Source: Euryarchaeota archaeon RBG_13_57_23 (GTDB lineage: Archaea > Thermoplasmatota > Thermoplasmata > UBA10834). From it: a stretch of 25,932 nt of DNA. The notes beneath the pieces are model-generated. The model ran no database searches. It saw nothing but the letters and a program-made list of their open reading frames with translations, and was not told where the DNA came from. Below are positions 23,010 through 25,932 of the stretch, piece after piece. A program made the position numbers and the translations under genes. The stretch is from NCBI GenBank assembly GCA_001800675.1, contig MGVW01000042.1, positions 1 to 25,932 of the forward strand, given 5' to 3'. Every line of letters starts with the position of its first letter. Position 1 is the stretch's first letter.

Positions 23010-23329
23010 TATTCGCCCCGCCCAAAGCATACTGACGCCGCGGCTTGATCCACGTAGCGCTCGTGACTTCGGTCCGTCGTCCCTCAAATCGACGAGCTGC
23101 AGGCATTCTTCCCCGAGACCTACCAGACAGCCATCGGGACGTGTGCATACTGTCTGACTGAATGCGTAGAGGGATAAATGTCCCGCACTTAATAACATTT
23201 CTCAGGTACCTTTCGCGGGCGACGGATGCTGGCAACCACCGGAACAACCCACCCGATGATATGCTCATTTCTGTGCAGAGGCGGGGAAATGAATTATGCG
23301 TCGACCGCGTTCACTCGGGCGCTGGTCAT
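23010..23329. promoter_or_regulatory. Divergent ppsA / glycosyltransferase intergenic region
   Basis: No gene is supported here. For ppsA (minus), TATA-like boxes read ACATTTATCC (about 23174-23183) or GTTATTAAG (about 23189-23197). They imply a long leader that contains an inverted repeat, CAGACAG (23124-23130) with CTGTCTG (23150-23156). For the glycosyltransferase (plus), the best candidate is GAATTATGCG (23291-23300), about 35 nt before ATG 23330. An inverted repeat TCATTTC (23265-23271) / GAAATGA (23286-23292) overlaps its upstream edge with two-turn spacing, as an operator would. Confidence 0.4.
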
Positions 23330-24457
23330 ATGAGAGTGGCGATGCTGACTTACAGCACGAGGCCGAGAGGAGGAGTTGTCCACGCGCTGAAGCTAGCCGA
23401 GAGACTGCACGCGCTGGGCCTCGATGTCACCCTGTATTCGCTCGCGCGCAAAGACGACCCATCATCGTCCGCGGGCTACTTCAGGAGCGTCTCCGTTCCG
23501 TTCGAAATCTTCTCATACGAGTGGCATGCTGATCTGATCACCCGACTCGGGAGAATGATAGAAGCCTACTCCGCGAGCCTCCCCAAAGACATGGACATCT
23601 ACCACGCTCAGGACTGCATAGGTGGCACCGCGCTGGCCCGCATGAAATCAAAGGGAGAAATCGCCGCGCCGATCTTCCGAACGATTCATCATGTTGACGA
23701 TTTCGCGGAGCCGAGACTGTTCGAGTTCGAGAAACGCGCTGTGGCGCAGGCAGACCACAGGTTCGTAGTCTCGAGGTATTGGCAGAAGGCGCTGAAGGAC
23801 GACTACGGATACGATTCCATCATCAGCTACAACGGGATCGATGTATCGGATTTCTCCGGACTCCCTGACAGGAAATCGATGGCGCCGTCCATCCTCTTCG
23901 TGGGAGGGTTGGAACCGAGGAAGGGACTGGAGTACCTTGTGCACGCGCTGGAGTACGTCGTCGAGAAGTTCCCGGATGCGCATTTGATCGCCATCGCTAA
24001 GACCGGGTTCAGAGGGACTGACGAAGTCGGATGGTTCAAGGCCTTGGCCAACAGGCTGGGGCTCACGGATAACATCGAGTTCCATGAGTCCGTCACCCAG
24101 GAGAAGCTGCGAGAGCATTACTCGGAGTGCGACCTACTCGTTCTGCCATCCAAGACCGAGGGATGGGGACTCGCCCTCATGGAGGCGATGGCCTGCGGGA
24201 AACCCGTCGTAGCGTCGCGTGTCGGAGGGGTCCCGGAATTGGTGAGGGACGGGGTTGACGGGCTGCTCGTGGATGCAGGAGATGTCCGAGCACTCAGCAG
24301 CGCGATCGTCAGATTGTTGGAGGACGATGGCTTGAGAGCGAAGATGGGCAAAGCAGGCGCGCTCAGAGTCCAGGATTTCTCCTGGGACAGTACGGCGAAG
24401 GTCGTCTTGCAGGCCTATGAGTCCGCGCTCACTCAGAGCTCGCGTATTCGCTCATGA
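23330..24457 (+). CDS. GT4-type glycosyltransferase, MSMEG_0565-like
   Basis: 375 aa. It is a GT-B fold retaining glycosyltransferase. The N-terminal acceptor domain begins MRVAMLTYSTRPRGGVVHAL; the donor domain has LFVGGLEPRKGLEYL and the GT4 E-x7-E motif (E277, E285) in EGWGLALMEAMACGKPVV. The N-terminal signature, with AQDCIGGTAL and RTIHHVDDF further on, resembles what I recall of the MSMEG_0565 glycosyltransferase family, known in bacteria from a conserved nitrilase (Nit1C) cluster; this is from memory and needs a search. None of that cluster's other genes is seen here. I start at ATG 23330, where the fold begins; the frame is open back to 23162 but those residues are not GT-like. The 3' end overlaps the M20 gene by 29 bp, tail to tail. 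Confidence 0.87.
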   Translation: MRVAMLTYSTRPRGGVVHALKLAERLHALGLDVTLYSLARKDDPSSSAGYFRSVSVPFEIFSYEWHADLITRLGRMIEAYSASLPKDMDIYHAQDCIGGTALARMKSKGEIAAPIFRTIHHVDDFAEPRLFEFEKRAVAQADHRFVVSRYWQKALKDDYGYDSIISYNGIDVSDFSGLPDRKSMAPSILFVGGLEPRKGLEYLVHALEYVVEKFPDAHLIAIAKTGFRGTDEVGWFKALANRLGLTDNIEFHESVTQEKLREHYSECDLLVLPSKTEGWGLALMEAMACGKPVVASRVGGVPELVRDGVDGLLVDAGDVRALSSAIVRLLEDDGLRAKMGKAGALRVQDFSWDSTAKVVLQAYESALTQSSRIRS

Positions 24458-25871
24458 ACCTGACCATGAACTTCTCGATGTCCTTGAGCCCAGCGATCTT
24501 CTTGTTCCCCTCGACGACCATGTACTCGTTCGGGCTGTGGGCGAGGTCGCTGTGCCCTATCCCGCCCATCGTGAAAGGCATGCCAAGTATCCTGTTGAAG
24601 ACGAAGAACGGCACTGAGCCACCGCTTGTCGGCCACACCTGGGGCTTGCCCCCGAATGCGGTCTGTGCCCGTATCATGGCCTGGACCACCGGCTCCTTCA
24701 CGCTGCACCTGCACCAATCGTAGCCAGTGTCAATCTCCGTCATCTTGATGTCCTTGTAACCGTGCTCGTCGAGGTGCTTCCTGACGAGCGGCATCATGTC
24801 GTCCTTCTTCTGGTTCGGGACGACGCGTATATCGATCTTGCATGTGACCTTGTGAGGCAGGACGGTCTTCGAACCCTTCTCGATCCATCCTCCCCAGATC
24901 CCGTCGATGTTCAACGTGCTCGCGAATGTGTAAAGCTTGATCAACTTCTCCTTGTCCGTCTCGGGAATCATGAACTTGCTGACCTTCATGGCCTCCTTGG
25001 CCGTTCTTGGGCTCCAGGTCTTAGCGGCCTCCGAGATTACCTCTTCGTCTTCCTGTGTGGGCGGCGCAACATCGTCATAGAACCCGTCGATCAGGACACG
25101 GTTGCCATCGTCTGAAGTCATTGTCTTGAGGGCGTGCACCAGCCTCCAGACTGGGCTGTCCAGCCAGGCCTTGCTCGAACTGTGGACCGCGAATTCCTGC
25201 GGGCCTCGCCCCCAGCTCTTGCCCGAACACTCGAGCTCGAAGTAGACAACTCCCTTGACGCCGAGCATGAGTGTGCGAGAACCATCCGGGTCCTGAGCGA
25301 AGTACGGGAAGTAACACGCATCTGCCTTGGAGAGCTTCTTCTTGTTCTCCTTCACGTAGACTGGCAGGTTCGGGCTGCCTAGCTCCTCCTCGCCCTCAGC
25401 GACCAAGATGAGATTGCATGGCGGCCGACCGACGGACTTGTTGCACGCCTCGACGGAGTTGAGAAACGCCGCCAGAGGTCCCTTTGTGTTGTCGGCACCT
25501 CTGTTGACAATCGACTTGACCTTGCCGGCGGGTAGATTCATCTCGACGCTCTTGGCACCCATAGCCGGATGATTCCAGCCAGGCTCGTTGAAGGGCATGG
25601 TGTCGTACATGAAGTACGCCAGGACCGTCTTGTCTGAGTCGCCCTTGCACTCGCCATACACGATCGGGTTGCCTTTGGTCTCGACGACATCGACCTTCTC
25701 GCACCCCGCGTTCCTGTACATCCTTGCGACGAGTTCCGCGCACTTATCGATGCCGATGTCCTGCTGGCTCGAGCTGGGCTGCATCAGGAGCTTCCGAATC
25801 CTGCCGATGTGCTTCGAGATGTCCTTGTCGATCTTGGAGTATGCAACCTCGAGTTTCTGTTCCGAATACAT
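24429..25871 (-). CDS. M20-family metallopeptidase-like protein (deacylase/dipeptidase)
   Basis: 480 aa from ATG 25871. The M20 family covers dinuclear zinc amidohydrolases: dipeptidases, ArgE, DapE and carboxypeptidases. Recognised features are GADNTKG (metal-bridging D127), VAEGEEELGS (the acidic pair about E161/E162), a lid-domain segment with KIDIRVVPNQKKDDM, SGGSVPFF, and a C-terminal GIGHSDLAHSPNEY with metal-binding His. The first-metal motif is unusual, MYD (88-90), where most family members have HxD. An in-frame GTG at 25898 gives nine more residues and cannot be ruled out; neither start has a clear SD. The length and domain order otherwise look complete. The substrate is unknown. 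It is convergent with the glycosyltransferase, sharing 29 bp at the 3' ends. Confidence 0.88.
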   Translation of the reverse strand: MYSEQKLEVAYSKIDKDISKHIGRIRKLLMQPSSSQQDIGIDKCAELVARMYRNAGCEKVDVVETKGNPIVYGECKGDSDKTVLAYFMYDTMPFNEPGWNHPAMGAKSVEMNLPAGKVKSIVNRGADNTKGPLAAFLNSVEACNKSVGRPPCNLILVAEGEEELGSPNLPVYVKENKKKLSKADACYFPYFAQDPDGSRTLMLGVKGVVYFELECSGKSWGRGPQEFAVHSSSKAWLDSPVWRLVHALKTMTSDDGNRVLIDGFYDDVAPPTQEDEEVISEAAKTWSPRTAKEAMKVSKFMIPETDKEKLIKLYTFASTLNIDGIWGGWIEKGSKTVLPHKVTCKIDIRVVPNQKKDDMMPLVRKHLDEHGYKDIKMTEIDTGYDWCRCSVKEPVVQAMIRAQTAFGGKPQVWPTSGGSVPFFVFNRILGMPFTMGGIGHSDLAHSPNEYMVVEGNKKIAGLKDIEKFMVRFMSEYASSE

Positions 25872-25932
25872 GTGATCGCGAGGCGAATATGCGACCACAG
25901 TAATGGCATTTGTGCACCGCAGCTAACACGGT

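Noticed and set aside
23010..23198. Possible N-terminal extension of PEP synthase
   Set aside because: The open frame has no PpsA-like sequence, and the enzyme's conserved start falls just after ATG 23009. Treated as leader.

Overview
The window reads as an archaeal chromosome segment of moderately high GC. It carries archaeal/eukaryote-type ribosomal proteins (S6e, L24e, S28e, L7Ae), aIF2-gamma, aIF5B, a CTP-dependent (DUF120) riboflavin kinase with an N-terminal winged helix, an archaeal TrmI, and the three-part PurS/PurL/PurQ amidotransferase. Promoters look archaeal: TATA-like boxes sit about 22-30 nt ahead of several first-in-transcript starts that have no Shine-Dalgarno (SD) sequence, so those mRNAs are probably leaderless. 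Operon-internal genes instead have good GGAGGTGAT-like sites. An aldehyde:ferredoxin oxidoreductase, a poly-[4Fe-4S] ferredoxin and a RACo-type corrinoid-protein activator suggest an anaerobe. A euryarchaeal lineage such as Thermoplasmatota is my best guess, but it is inferred from gene content and not proven.

Layout, left to right. Bases 1-405 hold no convincing gene, only one inverted repeat. A minus-strand pair follows: a 16-Cys ferredoxin and a tungsten aldehyde oxidoreductase (406-2663). Across a divergent promoter region lie a small membrane-anchored zinc-ribbon protein, TrmI (tRNA m1A methyltransferase) and the purS-purL-purQ operon for FGAM synthesis (2971-7587), all on plus. Convergent to it on minus are rps6e, aIF2-gamma, a PIN-domain protein and the riboflavin kinase (7623-10331). 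A small plus-strand rhodanese is wedged between that cluster and aIF5B (10827-12581, minus). The classical archaeal block L7Ae-S28e-L24e-Ndk (12670-14214, minus) comes next.

The right half is metabolic. It has a RACo-like ASKHA reductive activator (14411-16300), two tandem diverged saccharopine-dehydrogenase-like oxidoreductases with separate promoters (16529-19105) closed by a strong hairpin plus T-run, and an MFS transporter (19229-20449), all on plus. Phosphoenolpyruvate synthase follows on minus (20574-23009), then a divergent GT4 glycosyltransferase resembling the MSMEG_0565 family (23330-24457). Its 3' end overlaps, tail to tail, an M20-family metallopeptidase-like gene (24429-25871, minus).

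No tRNA, rRNA, CRISPR, insertion sequence or phage gene was seen. Most of the window is core translation, purine, flavin and gluconeogenic functions. The parts most worth a second look are the RACo-like activator without visible corrinoid partners, the duplicated saccharopine-dehydrogenase-like genes, the eukaryote-length L24e with a charged tail, TTG starts on two ribosomal protein genes, the M20 protein lacking the usual HxD histidine, and the overlapping gene ends. I found no clear, wholly new multi-gene system.
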